Shown: piece after piece, positions 16,668 through 27,031 of the stretch | Layout of the letters: each line of letters opens with the position of its first letter | How positions within the stretch are numbered: position 1 is the first letter of the stretch | Origin: Microbacterium phyllosphaerae | Lineage (GTDB): Bacteria; Actinomycetota; Actinomycetes; Actinomycetales; Microbacteriaceae | DNA: 64,000 bases | Assembly (NCBI RefSeq): GCF_017876435.1 | Contig: NZ_JAGIOA010000001.1 | Coordinates: 2,170,001 to 2,234,000, forward strand | Reading direction: 5' to 3' | The notes under the pieces: generated by a model | What the model was told of the DNA's origin: nothing | The model's database searches: none | The model's input: the letters and a program-made list of their open reading frames with translations, nothing else | Made by a program: the position numbers and the translations under genes

Positions 16668-17465
16668 GTGACCCGCACCTGGACCCCCGGAACCGCTGAC
16701 GCGGCGCTGAGCGCCATCGCCGCGACCCCGAGACTTGTCGTCGCCCTCGACTTCGACGGCACGGCGTCGCCGCTCGTTCCGGACCCCATGGCCGCGCGCG
16801 CCCTTCCCGAGGTCGCGGCTCAGGTCGCCCGCCTCGCGGCTCTTCCCGACACGGTCGTCGCGTACGTCTCAGGTCGGAGCATGCACGATCTCCGCGAGAT
16901 CACCGAGCACACCGACGACTCGCCCATCGCCCTGGCCGGTTCGCACGGGGCCCAGTACTGGTACCCCGGAATCGGGGATGCGGACGCCACCGGAGCCGAC
17001 ACGGCCGAGGGCGACCGCGAAGAACTGTGGGCGGCGGCACGCCCGATCATCGATCGTCACGAGGGTGCGGAGTTCGAGCCGAAGACCTTCGGAATGGGCG
17101 TGCACACCCGCACGGCCACGCGCGAGGTCGAGAAGGAGGTCTTCGCCGAGATCGACGCTCTCGTGGCCGAGCGCTTCCCGCATTGGCGCCGCCGCGCAGG
17201 GCACCGCGTTCTCGAGTTCTCATCGAGGAACGAAGGCAAGGATGCGGCTATGGCTGCTCTTCGCGAGCACTTCGATGCGACCGGCATCCTGTTCGCCGGC
17301 GACGACGTCACGGATGAGGACGCGATGCGTGTTCTCGGCGACGACGATCTCGGGGTCCGAGTGGGCCCGGGGGAGAGCGCCGCCGTACTCCGTGTGGAGA
17401 ATCCACAAGAGATGGCTCAGCTTCTGGAGGCGCTCGCGGACGAGCGCACCTCTCAGCGGGAATAG
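16668..17465 (+). CDS. otsB: Trehalose-6-phosphate phosphatase
   Basis: A 265-residue HAD-family enzyme that removes the phosphate from the OtsA product. Motif I is LDFDGTASPL, motif II YVSGR, and motif IV GDDVTDEDAM. The GTG at 16668 follows TTGGAG; the gap to otsA is 46 nt. The stop is only 9 nt before ilvD. Confidence 0.95.
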   Translation: MTRTWTPGTADAALSAIAATPRLVVALDFDGTASPLVPDPMAARALPEVAAQVARLAALPDTVVAYVSGRSMHDLREITEHTDDSPIALAGSHGAQYWYPGIGDADATGADTAEGDREELWAAARPIIDRHEGAEFEPKTFGMGVHTRTATREVEKEVFAEIDALVAERFPHWRRRAGHRVLEFSSRNEGKDAAMAALREHFDATGILFAGDDVTDEDAMRVLGDDDLGVRVGPGESAAVLRVENPQEMAQLLEALADERTSQRE

Positions 17466-17468
17466 ACT
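17463..17468 (+). promoter_or_regulatory. Leaderless promoter -10 (ilvD)
   Basis: TAGACT overlapping the otsB stop codon, 6 nt before the ilvD ATG. It offers ilvD its own transcript despite the 9-nt gap to otsB; no ribosome site is seen. Confidence 0.5.
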
Positions 17469-17474
17469 TCCGTC

Positions 17475-19193
17475 ATGTCCTCGCATGATCCCTCCAGCAG
17501 CGCGCCCATCGACATCAAGCCCCGCAGCCGCGTCGTCACCGACGGCATCGAGGCTACGACCTCCCGAGGCATGCTCCGTGCCGTCGGCATGGGCGACGCA
17601 GACTGGGACAAGCCCCAGATCGGTATCGCGTCCAGCTGGAACGAGATCACGCCCTGCAACCTGAGCCTCGACCGCCTGGCGCAGGGCGCCAAGGAGGGCG
17701 TGCACTCGGGTGGCGGCTATCCGCTGCAGTTCGGCACGATCTCCGTCTCCGACGGCATCTCGATGGGTCACGAGGGGATGCACTTCTCTCTCGTGTCGCG
17801 CGAGGTCATCGCCGACTCGGTCGAGACCGTGATGATGGCTGAGCGCCTCGACGGATCCGTGCTGCTCGCCGGGTGCGACAAGTCGATCCCCGGAATGCTG
17901 ATGGCCAGCGCGCGACTCGACCTGTCGAGCGTGTTCCTCTACGCCGGCTCCATCGCGCCGGGGTGGGTCAAGCTGTCGGACGGCACCGAGAAGGACGTCA
18001 CGATCATCGACTCGTTCGAGGCGGTCGGCGCGTGCCGCGCCGGCCTCATGAGCGAAGAGGACCTCAAGCGCATCGAGTGCGCGATCGCTCCGGGCGAGGG
18101 CGCCTGTGGCGGCATGTACACCGCGAACACCATGGCGTCCGTCGCCGAGGCGCTCGGTCTGAGTCTTCCGGGCTCGGCCGCTCCGCCCGCAGCGGATCGT
18201 CGTCGCGACTACTTCGCGCACCGTTCGGGTGAGGCCGTCGTCAACCTGCTCCGTCAGGGCATCACGACGCGCGACATCCTGACCAAGGAGGCGTTCGAGA
18301 ACGCGATCGCGCTCGCGATGGCGCTCGGCGGCTCGACGAACGTCGTGCTGCACCTCCTCGCCATCGCCCGTGAGGCCGATGTCGAGCTGAGCCTGCACGA
18401 CTTCAACCGCATCGGCGACAAGGTCCCGCACGTCGCGGACATGAAGCCCTTCGGCAAGTACGTGATGAACGACGTCGACCGCCACGGCGGCATCCCGGTC
18501 ATCATGAAGGCGATGCTCGACGAGGGCCTGCTGCACGGAGACGCGCTCACCGTGACCGGCAAGACGCTCGCCGAGAACCTCGCTGACCTCGACCCGCAGC
18601 CGATCGACGGCGAGGTCATCCACACGTTCGACAACCCGATCCACGCCACCGGCGGCCTGACGATCCTGCACGGATCGCTCGCCCCCGAGGGCGCCGTCGT
18701 GAAGACCGCGGGGTTCGACGCCGCTGTCTTCGAGGGCCCTGCCCGTGTGTTCGAGCGCGAGCGCGCGGCCATGGATGCGGTCGCCAACGGCGAGATCGAG
18801 GCCGGCACGGTCATCGTCATCCGCTACGAGGGCCCGAAGGGCGGACCCGGTATGCGCGAGATGCTCGCCATCACCGCGGCCATCAAGGGCGCGGGGCTCG
18901 GAAAAGATGTACTACTCTTGACTGACGGACGATTCTCAGGCGGCACAACCGGCCTGTGCATCGGCCACATAGCACCCGAAGCGGTGGACGCAGGTCCTAT
19001 CGCCTTCGTGCGCGATGGTGATCTGATACGGGTCGATATCGCAGCTCGCTCTCTCGACCTACTCGTCGACGAGGCGGAGCTCGCCTCCCGCCGCTCTGGC
19101 TGGGAGCCGCTACCCCCGCGCTATACCCGTGGCGTTCTTGCCAAGTACTCGCGTCTCGTGCGGTCCGCCGCCGAGGGCGCGACGACCGGCTGA
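17475..19193 (+). CDS. ilvD: Dihydroxy-acid dehydratase
   Basis: A 572-residue Fe-S dehydratase, the third common step of valine and isoleucine synthesis. Cluster-binding regions [12 protein letters not shown] (about 132-143) and [14 protein letters not shown] (about 207-220) are present, with GRFSGGTTG near the C-terminus. First of ilvD-ilvB-ilvN-ilvC. The last roughly 95 codons use codons such as CTA, ATA, GTA, TTG and AAA that are nearly absent earlier in the gene. Confidence 0.97.
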   Translation: MSSHDPSSSAPIDIKPRSRVVTDGIEATTSRGMLRAVGMGDADWDKPQIGIASSWNEITPCNLSLDRLAQGAKEGVHSGGGYPLQFGTISVSDGISMGHEGMHFSLVSREVIADSVETVMMAERLDGSVLLAGCDKSIPGMLMASARLDLSSVFLYAGSIAPGWVKLSDGTEKDVTIIDSFEAVGACRAGLMSEEDLKRIECAIAPGEGACGGMYTANTMASVAEALGLSLPGSAAPPAADRRRDYFAHRSGEAVVNLLRQGITTRDILTKEAFENAIALAMALGGSTNVVLHLLAIAREADVELSLHDFNRIGDKVPHVADMKPFGKYVMNDVDRHGGIPVIMKAMLDEGLLHGDALTVTGKTLAENLADLDPQPIDGEVIHTFDNPIHATGGLTILHGSLAPEGAVVKTAGFDAAVFEGPARVFERERAAMDAVANGEIEAGTVIVIRYEGPKGGPGMREMLAITAAIKGAGLGKDVLLLTDGRFSGGTTGLCIGHIAPEAVDAGPIAFVRDGDLIRVDIAARSLDLLVDEAELASRRSGWEPLPPRYTRGVLAKYSRLVRSAAEGATTG

Positions 19194-19252
19194 TCAGCGT
19201 CGGCTCCGGCCCCGGCCTCCGACGTCGCCAACAGACCATCAGAAGGAATGTC

Positions 19253-21055
19253 ATGACTGCTGACACCGTCTCGGCTGTGCCGAGGCCGCCCGCGCCCAAG
19301 TCCGCCGCCCCTGAGATCTCCGGGGCCGAGGCCGTGGTCCGCACACTCGAGCTCCTCGGCGTGAAGGATGTCTTCGGCCTGCCCGGCGGCGCCATCCTCC
19401 CCGTCTACGACCCGCTCATGGATGCGTCGGAACTCCGGCACATCCTGGTGCGTCACGAGCAGGGCGCCGGCCACGCCGCCGAGGGGTACGCCTCCTCGTC
19501 CGGCAAGGTCGGAGTCTGCATCGCGACGTCCGGTCCCGGCGCGACCAACCTCGTGACCGCGATCGCGGATGCCTACATGGACTCGGTGCCGCTGCTCGCG
19601 ATCACCGGCCAGGTGTTCTCGACGCTCATGGGCACGGACGCGTTCCAGGAGGCCGACATCGTGGGCATCACGATGCCGGTCACGAAGCACTCCTTCCTCG
19701 TCAAGGACGCGTCCGAGATCCCCGGCGCCCTCGCGGCCGCCTACGAGATCGCCTCGACGGGTCGCCCGGGTCCTGTTCTCGTGGACATCACCAAGGACGC
19801 CCAGCAGGCGATGGCGCCGTTCATCTGGCCGGCCAAGATCGATCTGCCCGGCTACCGTCCGGTGACCAAGGCCCACGGCAAGCAGATCCAGGCGGCCGCC
19901 GCGCTTCTGGCCGAGGCCAAGAAGCCGGTGCTGTACGTCGGCGGTGGCGTCATCCGCGGTCGTGCATCGGCCGAGCTGCTCGCCCTGGCCGAGACCACCA
20001 ATGCACCGGTGGTCACGACGCTGATGGCCCGTGGCGCGTTCCCCGACTCGCACCAGCAGCACCTCGGCATGCCGGGTATGCACGGCACCGTTCCTGCGGT
20101 GCTCGCGCTGCAGGAGGCCGACCTCATCGTGTCTCTCGGAGCCCGCTTCGACGACCGCGTGACCGGCAAGGCCGCGCTGTTCGCCCCGAACGCGAAGGTG
20201 GTGCACGTCGACATCGACCCCGCCGAGATCTCCAAGATCCGCACGGCGGACGTGCCGATCGTGGGCGATGTGCGCGATGTGCTCGTCGACCTCGAGTCGG
20301 CGTTCCGCAGTGCGACCGAGACGACCACTCCCGACACCGAAGAATGGTGGTCGTACCTCGACGGACTCCGCAACGAGTTCCCCCTCGGCTACGCTCCGAC
20401 GACCGACGGTCTGCTCGCGCCGCAGTACGTGATCCAGCGGATCGGCGAGCTGACGGGCCCGGAGGGCATCTACGCCGCCGGTGTCGGGCAGCACCAGATG
20501 TGGGCCGCGCAGTTCATCAAGTACGAGCGCCCCAATGCCTGGCTGAACTCCGGGGGAGCGGGCACGATGGGTTACTCCGTCCCCGCCGCGATGGGTGCGA
20601 AGGTCGCCGAGCCCGACCGTGTGGTGTGGGCGATCGACGGCGACGGATGCTTCCAGATGACGAATCAGGAGCTCGCGACCTGCTCGATCAACAACATCCC
20701 GATCAAGGTCGCGATCATCAACAACTCCTCGCTCGGCATGGTGCGTCAGTGGCAGACGCTGTTCTATGACGGACGCCACTCGAACACCGACCTCAACACG
20801 GGGCACGGAACCGTGCGCATCCCGGACTTCGTGAAGCTGGCGGAGGCCTACGGCTGCCTCGCCATCCGCGTGGAGAAGGAAGAGGAGGTGGATGCCGCGA
20901 TCAAGCTCGCTCTCGAGACGAACGACCGCCCCGTGGTCATCGACTTCGTCGTCAGCGCGGACTCCATGGTCTGGCCGATGGTTCCCCAGGGCGTGAGCAA
21001 CAGCTACGTCCAGTACGCCCGCGAGCACGCGCCCGCATTCGACGAGGAGGACTGA
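19253..21055 (+). CDS. ilvB: Acetolactate synthase large subunit
   Basis: A 600-residue TPP enzyme joining pyruvate to pyruvate or 2-oxobutyrate. The N-terminal pyrimidine-binding domain has [13 protein letters not shown] and the catalytic Glu in [13 protein letters not shown]. The TPP motif begins GDG at 463-465 and ends INN. ATG at 19253 with AAGGA 5 nt upstream. Its small subunit ilvN begins 2 nt after the stop. Confidence 0.97.
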   Translation: MTADTVSAVPRPPAPKSAAPEISGAEAVVRTLELLGVKDVFGLPGGAILPVYDPLMDASELRHILVRHEQGAGHAAEGYASSSGKVGVCIATSGPGATNLVTAIADAYMDSVPLLAITGQVFSTLMGTDAFQEADIVGITMPVTKHSFLVKDASEIPGALAAAYEIASTGRPGPVLVDITKDAQQAMAPFIWPAKIDLPGYRPVTKAHGKQIQAAAALLAEAKKPVLYVGGGVIRGRASAELLALAETTNAPVVTTLMARGAFPDSHQQHLGMPGMHGTVPAVLALQEADLIVSLGARFDDRVTGKAALFAPNAKVVHVDIDPAEISKIRTADVPIVGDVRDVLVDLESAFRSATETTTPDTEEWWSYLDGLRNEFPLGYAPTTDGLLAPQYVIQRIGELTGPEGIYAAGVGQHQMWAAQFIKYERPNAWLNSGGAGTMGYSVPAAMGAKVAEPDRVVWAIDGDGCFQMTNQELATCSINNIPIKVAIINNSSLGMVRQWQTLFYDGRHSNTDLNTGHGTVRIPDFVKLAEAYGCLAIRVEKEEEVDAAIKLALETNDRPVVIDFVVSADSMVWPMVPQGVSNSYVQYAREHAPAFDEED

Positions 21056-21057
21056 CC

Positions 21058-22642
<1,585 letters not shown>

Positions 22643-22656
22643 CGCTGATCCGACAC

Positions 22657-22689
22657 GAAGGGCCCGGTGCGATCCGCACCGGGCCCTTC
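22657..22689. terminator. Terminator hairpin after ilvC
   Basis: GAAGGGCCCGGTGCG (22657-22671) pairs perfectly over 15 bp with CGCACCGGGCCCTTC (22675-22689) around a 3-nt loop. There is no T tract. It also lies at the 3' end of the convergent gene at 22707, so it could act in both directions. Confidence 0.8.
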
Positions 22690-22706
22690 GTCGTGCAGCG
22701 GGGGAG

Positions 22707-23642
22707 TCACTCCGCGGCGGGAGCATCCTCCACCACGGCGGGGGCGTCGTCCCCGTTCGCCCATACGGGTGCGGGCAGCACGGTGTCGACCTGGCCGCCC
22801 TGGATCTCACGCAGTGCCGCCTCGATGTCGTCCGCGTTGAGCGGTACGGCGAGACCGCACGTGTTCAGCTCCGATGCGAACTTGAGGGTGAGTCGGCTCT
22901 TGCCCGCCTCGACGGCCTCTGCGGTGGTTCCGGTGCGCTTCTCGCTGCCGGTCTGGATGTCGGAGACCTCGTCGCACACGTGATACACCGCTCCGCCGTC
23001 GACCCAGACGACCTCGTCCTTGCCGAGCAGCTGGATCACCGCGGACTGATCGGCGGTGTACTGCTCGACGGAGGGCGGGGTGAAGTCGACGCCGATGACC
23101 GTCGCGAGCACGGCGAGGACGATGCCGACGATGCCGGCGGTGGCCTTCTGGCCCTTGTCCATGTCCTTGTTGAGGAAGATGAGGATGATCAGGGGGAGGA
23201 ACGCGACGATCGCGATGATCGCACCGAGCTGGTTCTGCACGAAGAACCGCAGCGTCTCGGACTTCCGCGCAGGATCCAGGCGGTTGGCCTTCTTCCACAG
23301 GATCGAGCCGGTGATCGCGAGCGCGGCGATGACGACGAGCAGCACGAGCAGCGTGACGAACGCCCACTGCGGGAACTGCGGGGTGACCCCATGCTCCTCG
23401 AGAAGACCGGTGTCGGGGTCTCGCAGGAGCGTGCCGTCCTCTCCGACGTACACGCGCTGACGGAGCAGCCAGAAGATGCCGACGGCCTCGGCGGCGATCG
23501 CGACGACCCACAGCGCGACAGCGATCCAGCGGAAGGTGGTCGCTTTCGATTTCGCCGCGGCGGTCGGCTTCCACCCTGCGGCGGGCTCGTCGACGGAGCC
23601 ACTCGGTGCGCTCTGCTCGACGTTCTTGTTCTGCTCTGCCAC
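22707..23642 (-). CDS. Membrane protein of unknown function
   Basis: A 311-residue protein with a Ser/Glu-rich N-terminus and four likely hydrophobic segments (within about 40-60, 97-118, 142-160 and 170-192). A C-terminal outside domain follows, containing VYHVCDEV and ELNTCG, two cysteines that may form a disulfide. The GTG at 23642 is chosen over the start at 23666 because GGAGAG precedes it at good spacing. No family recognised. Confidence 0.8.
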   Translation of the reverse strand: MAEQNKNVEQSAPSGSVDEPAAGWKPTAAAKSKATTFRWIAVALWVVAIAAEAVGIFWLLRQRVYVGEDGTLLRDPDTGLLEEHGVTPQFPQWAFVTLLVLLVVIAALAITGSILWKKANRLDPARKSETLRFFVQNQLGAIIAIVAFLPLIILIFLNKDMDKGQKATAGIVGIVLAVLATVIGVDFTPPSVEQYTADQSAVIQLLGKDEVVWVDGGAVYHVCDEVSDIQTGSEKRTGTTAEAVEAGKSRLTLKFASELNTCGLAVPLNADDIEAALREIQGGQVDTVLPAPVWANGDDAPAVVEDAPAAE

Positions 23643-23707
23643 GGTGATCCTCTCCAGACCGGGCACCTGCGGCCCAGATGCCCCCGAGCATAGTGGACGC
23701 CGTGTCC

Positions 23708-23713
23708 TACGCT
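23708..23713 (+). promoter_or_regulatory. Leaderless promoter -10 (membrane protein 23720)
   Basis: TACGCT, 6 nt before the ATG at 23720. A GGAG lies within those 6 nt, too near the start to be a normal ribosome site. Confidence 0.45.
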
Positions 23714-23719
23714 GGAGAC

Positions 23720-24232
23720 ATGACTTCCGATTCCGACGACGCCCTGAGCTGGGACGGCGATGAGGGCGTCGGCGCCGCAGAGCAGGCCTCGAAGGCGCCC
23801 GCTCCGAAGCGGTCCGAGCCGCAGGCCGCGCCCGCCGAACACCCGACGAGCGACCCCTCGCTGCCCGACGGGTGGAACGCGGTGGGCAAGGGGAGCGACA
23901 CGGTCGGTCATCTCGAGACGGAAGAGGATCGGCAGCCGCTGAGCACGGCGATGCTCCTGATCCTCGGCGTCGTCGGAGGCATCTATCTTCTCTACAGCGT
24001 CGGCTGGGTCGTCGGAGGGCTGCGGCTCAAGCCGCTCGCGAACTTCTTCGTCATCGACGCGATGTTCCTGCCGTGGTTCGTCCTGGCCGTGGCTGCGCCC
24101 TTGCTGTGGTTCGTCGCGAGCTTGGTGCTCACTCGCGGCAAGGCGGGATGGATGCGGGTGGGTGCGCTGCTCCTCGGTGTCGTGCTTCTCGTGCCCTGGC
24201 CCTTCGTGACGATGGGAGCCGTCGGACTATGA
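23720..24232 (+). CDS. Membrane protein of unknown function
   Basis: A 170-residue protein: an acidic, Ala/Pro-rich N-terminal 75 residues (cytoplasmic or disordered), then three hydrophobic segments. Contains SLPDGWNAVGKG before the membrane part. Its stop overlaps the start of the next gene as ATGA, so the two proteins are probably made together. Confidence 0.78.
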   Translation: MTSDSDDALSWDGDEGVGAAEQASKAPAPKRSEPQAAPAEHPTSDPSLPDGWNAVGKGSDTVGHLETEEDRQPLSTAMLLILGVVGGIYLLYSVGWVVGGLRLKPLANFFVIDAMFLPWFVLAVAAPLLWFVASLVLTRGKAGWMRVGALLLGVVLLVPWPFVTMGAVGL

Positions 24233-24564
24233 CCGGAACACAGATCTCACAGCCGGCTCCGGCGGCGTCGCCCCGCTGGCTGTCCGGGCTCGTGCTCGGC
24301 CTCGCCGGGCTCTTCTACGCGTATGCGATCTGGAATGCCGTCGCGCATCTGATCACCATGTCTCAGGTCGGATTGAGCGGTATCGGGTGGGCCACCCTGC
24401 TCTTCGGTGTCGTCTTTCCCGCGATCGTCTTCGTGTTCGCCTCTCTCATCGGCAGGCGGAGGTCCGCGGGCGAGCTCGCTCTCGTGCTCCTGGCGGGCCT
24501 CGGCATCGTCGCGGTCTTCTGGCTGAGTCTGCTCGCATACAGCCTGACGCTCGCGGCGTCCTAG
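24229..24564 (+). CDS. Small three-segment membrane protein
   Basis: A 111-residue protein with three predicted membrane segments (about 19-41, 51-73, 81-105) and a GRRRSAGE loop. Translationally coupled to the preceding membrane-protein gene through an ATGA overlap. Function unknown. Confidence 0.78.
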   Translation: MTGTQISQPAPAASPRWLSGLVLGLAGLFYAYAIWNAVAHLITMSQVGLSGIGWATLLFGVVFPAIVFVFASLIGRRRSAGELALVLLAGLGIVAVFWLSLLAYSLTLAAS

Positions 24565-24599
24565 TCGGTCCGACGGACGCTCGGGCGTCACACGGCACG

Positions 24600-24625
24600 G
24601 AGCAGCAGGGCTGCTCGGGTACAGT
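24600..24625 (+). promoter_or_regulatory. serA promoter with overlapping inverted repeat
   Basis: GAGCAGC (24600-24606) and GCTGCTC (24610-24616) form a 7-bp inverted repeat directly before a TACAGT -10-like hexamer (24620-24625). The repeat could be an operator for serA or a weak terminator of the upstream pair. Confidence 0.4.
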
Positions 24626-24692
24626 TGGAGTGATCGCGCCCCCACGGTGTGCGGCGCATCGGCCCCCTGTCGCGCTGCCCCGAAGGATCCCT

Positions 24693-26297
24693 GTGCCGAA
24701 GCCCGTCGTGCTCCTCGCCGAAGTTCTCTCACCCGCCACGATCGAGGCCCTCGGCCCCGACTTCGACGTCCGCAACGTCGATGGCACCGATCGCGAGGCG
24801 CTGTTCGCATCGCTCGCCGATGCTGACGCGGTGCTCATCCGCTCCGCGACGCAGATCGACGAGGAGGCGCTCACCCACGCTCCGAAGCTGAAGGTCGTCG
24901 CCCGCGCGGGCGTCGGACTCGACAACGTCGACATCAAGGCCGCCACGACGGCCGGTGTCATGGTGGTCAACGCGCCGACGTCGAACATCGTCTCCGCCGC
25001 GGAGCTCACGGTCGGGCACATCCTCAGCCTCGCCCGTCGCATCCCCGCCGCGCACGCATCGCTCTCGGCGGGTCAGTGGAAGCGCAGCTCCTTCACGGGG
25101 GCCGAGCTCTTCGAGAAGACGGTCGGAATCGTGGGCCTCGGCCGGATCGGCGCGCTCGTCGCCGCTCGCCTCGCCGCGTTCGACATGCGTGTCGTCGCGT
25201 ATGACCCCTACGTCACCTCGGCCCGCGCCCAGCAGCTGGGCGTCCAGCTCCTGACTCTCGACGAGCTCGTCGCCGAGTCCGACTTCCTCACGATCCACAT
25301 GCCGAAGACGCCCGAGACCACGGGGATGATCGGCGCCGAGCAGTTCAAGGCCATGAAGCCGACGGCGTTCGTCGTCAACGTCGCTCGTGGCGGACTCATC
25401 GATGAGGAGGCGCTTCACGCCGCACTCGTCGCCGGCGAGATCGCCGGTGCGGGTCTCGACGTCTTCACCTCCGAGCCCCCGGCAGAGGGCGGCACGGCGC
25501 GTCCGCTGCTCGACCTTCCGAACGTCGTCGTCACCCCGCACCTCGGAGCCAGCACCGAGGAGGCCCAGGAGAAGGCCGGCGTGTCGGTCGCGCGCTCGGT
25601 GCGCCTCGCTCTCGGCGGAGACCTCGTGCCGGATGCCGTGAACGTCGCCGGAGGCGTGATCGATCCCTACGTTCGCCCCGGCATCTCGCTCGTCGAGAAG
25701 CTCGGCCAGATCTTCGCCGCTCTCGCGACGTCGCCGCTCACGAGCCTCGATGTCGAGGTGCACGGCGAGCTGAACGACTACGACGTCAGCGTGCTCAAGC
25801 TCGCTGCCCTCAAGGGCGTCTTCACGAACATCGTCAGCGAGACGGTCTCGTACGTCAACGCGCCGCTGCTCGCCGATCAGCGCGGGATCGCGGTCCGCCT
25901 GCTGAAGGATGACGTGAGCGACGAGTACCGCAACGTGATCACCCTCAGCGGCGCTCTCTCCGACGGCTCGCAGCTCTCGGTCTCCGGAACACTCACCGGC
26001 CCGAAGCAGTCCGAGAAGCTGGTCGCCATCAACGACCACGCGCTCGAGCTGCCGATCGAGAAGCACCACGTCGTGATGCTCTACACCGACCGCCCCGGAA
26101 TCGTCGCCGTCTACGGTCAGAAGTTCGGAGAAGCGGGCATCAACATCGCCGGCATGCAGATCTCGCGTCTCGGCGCAGGAGACCAGGCGCTCAGCGTGCT
26201 CACGCTGGATTCGCCAGTGCCGGACGACCTGCTCGACGACCTGCGCGGCTCCATCGACGCGGACCTCTTCCGTCAGATCGAGATCACCGAGGTCTGA
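24693..26297 (+). CDS. serA: D-3-phosphoglycerate dehydrogenase
   Basis: A 534-residue long-form enzyme, the first step of serine synthesis. The NAD-binding motif GIVGLGRIGALVA is near 143-155. VARGGLIDEEAL and TPHLGAST contain active-site Arg/His residues. Then come the intervening domain of the long form and a C-terminal ACT domain (HHVVMLYTDRPGIVAVYGQ) that gives serine feedback in mycobacterial SerA. GTG at 24693 with AAGGA 5 nt before; longer in-frame forms would run through the preceding gene. Confidence 0.97.
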   Translation: MPKPVVLLAEVLSPATIEALGPDFDVRNVDGTDREALFASLADADAVLIRSATQIDEEALTHAPKLKVVARAGVGLDNVDIKAATTAGVMVVNAPTSNIVSAAELTVGHILSLARRIPAAHASLSAGQWKRSSFTGAELFEKTVGIVGLGRIGALVAARLAAFDMRVVAYDPYVTSARAQQLGVQLLTLDELVAESDFLTIHMPKTPETTGMIGAEQFKAMKPTAFVVNVARGGLIDEEALHAALVAGEIAGAGLDVFTSEPPAEGGTARPLLDLPNVVVTPHLGASTEEAQEKAGVSVARSVRLALGGDLVPDAVNVAGGVIDPYVRPGISLVEKLGQIFAALATSPLTSLDVEVHGELNDYDVSVLKLAALKGVFTNIVSETVSYVNAPLLADQRGIAVRLLKDDVSDEYRNVITLSGALSDGSQLSVSGTLTGPKQSEKLVAINDHALELPIEKHHVVMLYTDRPGIVAVYGQKFGEAGINIAGMQISRLGAGDQALSVLTLDSPVPDDLLDDLRGSIDADLFRQIEITEV

Positions 26298-26318
26298 GCG
26301 GGGGACACCCCGGTCAGC

Positions 26319-26356
26319 AGAGCGGGAGGGCGGCCGAAAGGCGGCCCTCCCGCTCT
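26319..26356 (+). terminator. Terminator hairpin after serA
   Basis: AGAGCGGGAGGGC pairs with GCCCTCCCGCTCT over 13 bp, topped by a GCC/GGC stem with a GAAA tetraloop. It lies between serA and the convergent TetR gene and may serve both. Confidence 0.8.
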
Positions 26357-26374
26357 CTGCATTCGGGGCCGGTG

Positions 26375-26920
26375 TCAGGGTGCGGTCGCGCGCAGCACCA
26401 GCGCGATCAGATCCGAGAGCTCGTCGCTGCGGGGGACCAGTCGTTCCGGCCCGTGCACGTCGAGGGAGTTGTTGAAGTAGAGCCCGTCGCTCAGCAGCAT
26501 CACGAGGTCCAGGCTCGCGGTGTCCCGCACATGGGGGCGGATCGTGGCCTCCCATCGGTCCCGGTTCCTGCGCAGCGCGTCGGCTGCCGGCGCCGAGCCG
26601 CCCTGCGCGAGTCGCGTCGCGGCGATCAGAACGCGATCCAACGCATCGTCCTCCATGACGGAGGTACGCACGTAGTACGCCACCGGTCCTTCTTCGGCCG
26701 TCGTCATCCGGTCGAGATCCAGGGTCGTGAGCGCGTCGAGGCGTTCGATCAGCCCGGCGGCCAGATCCTCTTTCGAGCCGAAGTGGTACAGAAGCCCGCC
26801 CTTCGAGACGCCGGCGACCTTGGCCGTCGCATCGAGCGTGGCTGCGCGTTCACCGTCTTCGATGACGATCGCTTCGAAGGCGTCGAGAACGCGTTCTCGC
26901 GCCAGGGGAGGTCGGGGCAT
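26375..26920 (-). CDS. TetR-family regulator
   Basis: A 181-residue protein starting MPRPPLARERVLDAFEAIV. The TetR helix-turn-helix is GERAATLDATAKVAGVSKGGLLYHFGSKEDLAAGL. The C-terminal ligand domain has no conserved residues I can use. Divergent from the DHA2 exporter, with an 11-bp inverted repeat between them. The ATG at 26920 is preferred over 26944 because AGAGGA precedes it. Confidence 0.92.
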   Translation of the reverse strand: MPRPPLARERVLDAFEAIVIEDGERAATLDATAKVAGVSKGGLLYHFGSKEDLAAGLIERLDALTTLDLDRMTTAEEGPVAYYVRTSVMEDDALDRVLIAATRLAQGGSAPAADALRRNRDRWEATIRPHVRDTASLDLVMLLSDGLYFNNSLDVHGPERLVPRSDELSDLIALVLRATAP

Positions 26921-26972
26921 CGGGATCCTCTGTTCGTCTCGCATCACAGTACCGCGGCAGTGTGACGATTCT

Positions 26973-27002
26973 GTTACTATACCATCTGGACGGTTTAGTA
27001 AC
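26973..27002. promoter_or_regulatory. TetR operator between regulator and exporter
   Basis: GTTACTATACC (26973-26983), an 8-nt spacer and GGTTTAGTAAC (26992-27002). The arms are complementary at 10 of 11 positions. It sits 30 nt before the exporter start and 53 nt before the regulator start, so it can block both promoters. Confidence 0.75.
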
Positions 27003-27031
27003 GATGCCGTCGTGACTCTGAGAGGTGTTCC

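Noticed and set aside
19121..21028. A 635-codon minus-strand frame opposite ilvB
   Set aside because: It reads as His/Asp/Arg/Val-rich shadow protein with no domain; ilvB on the plus strand is complete and conserved.
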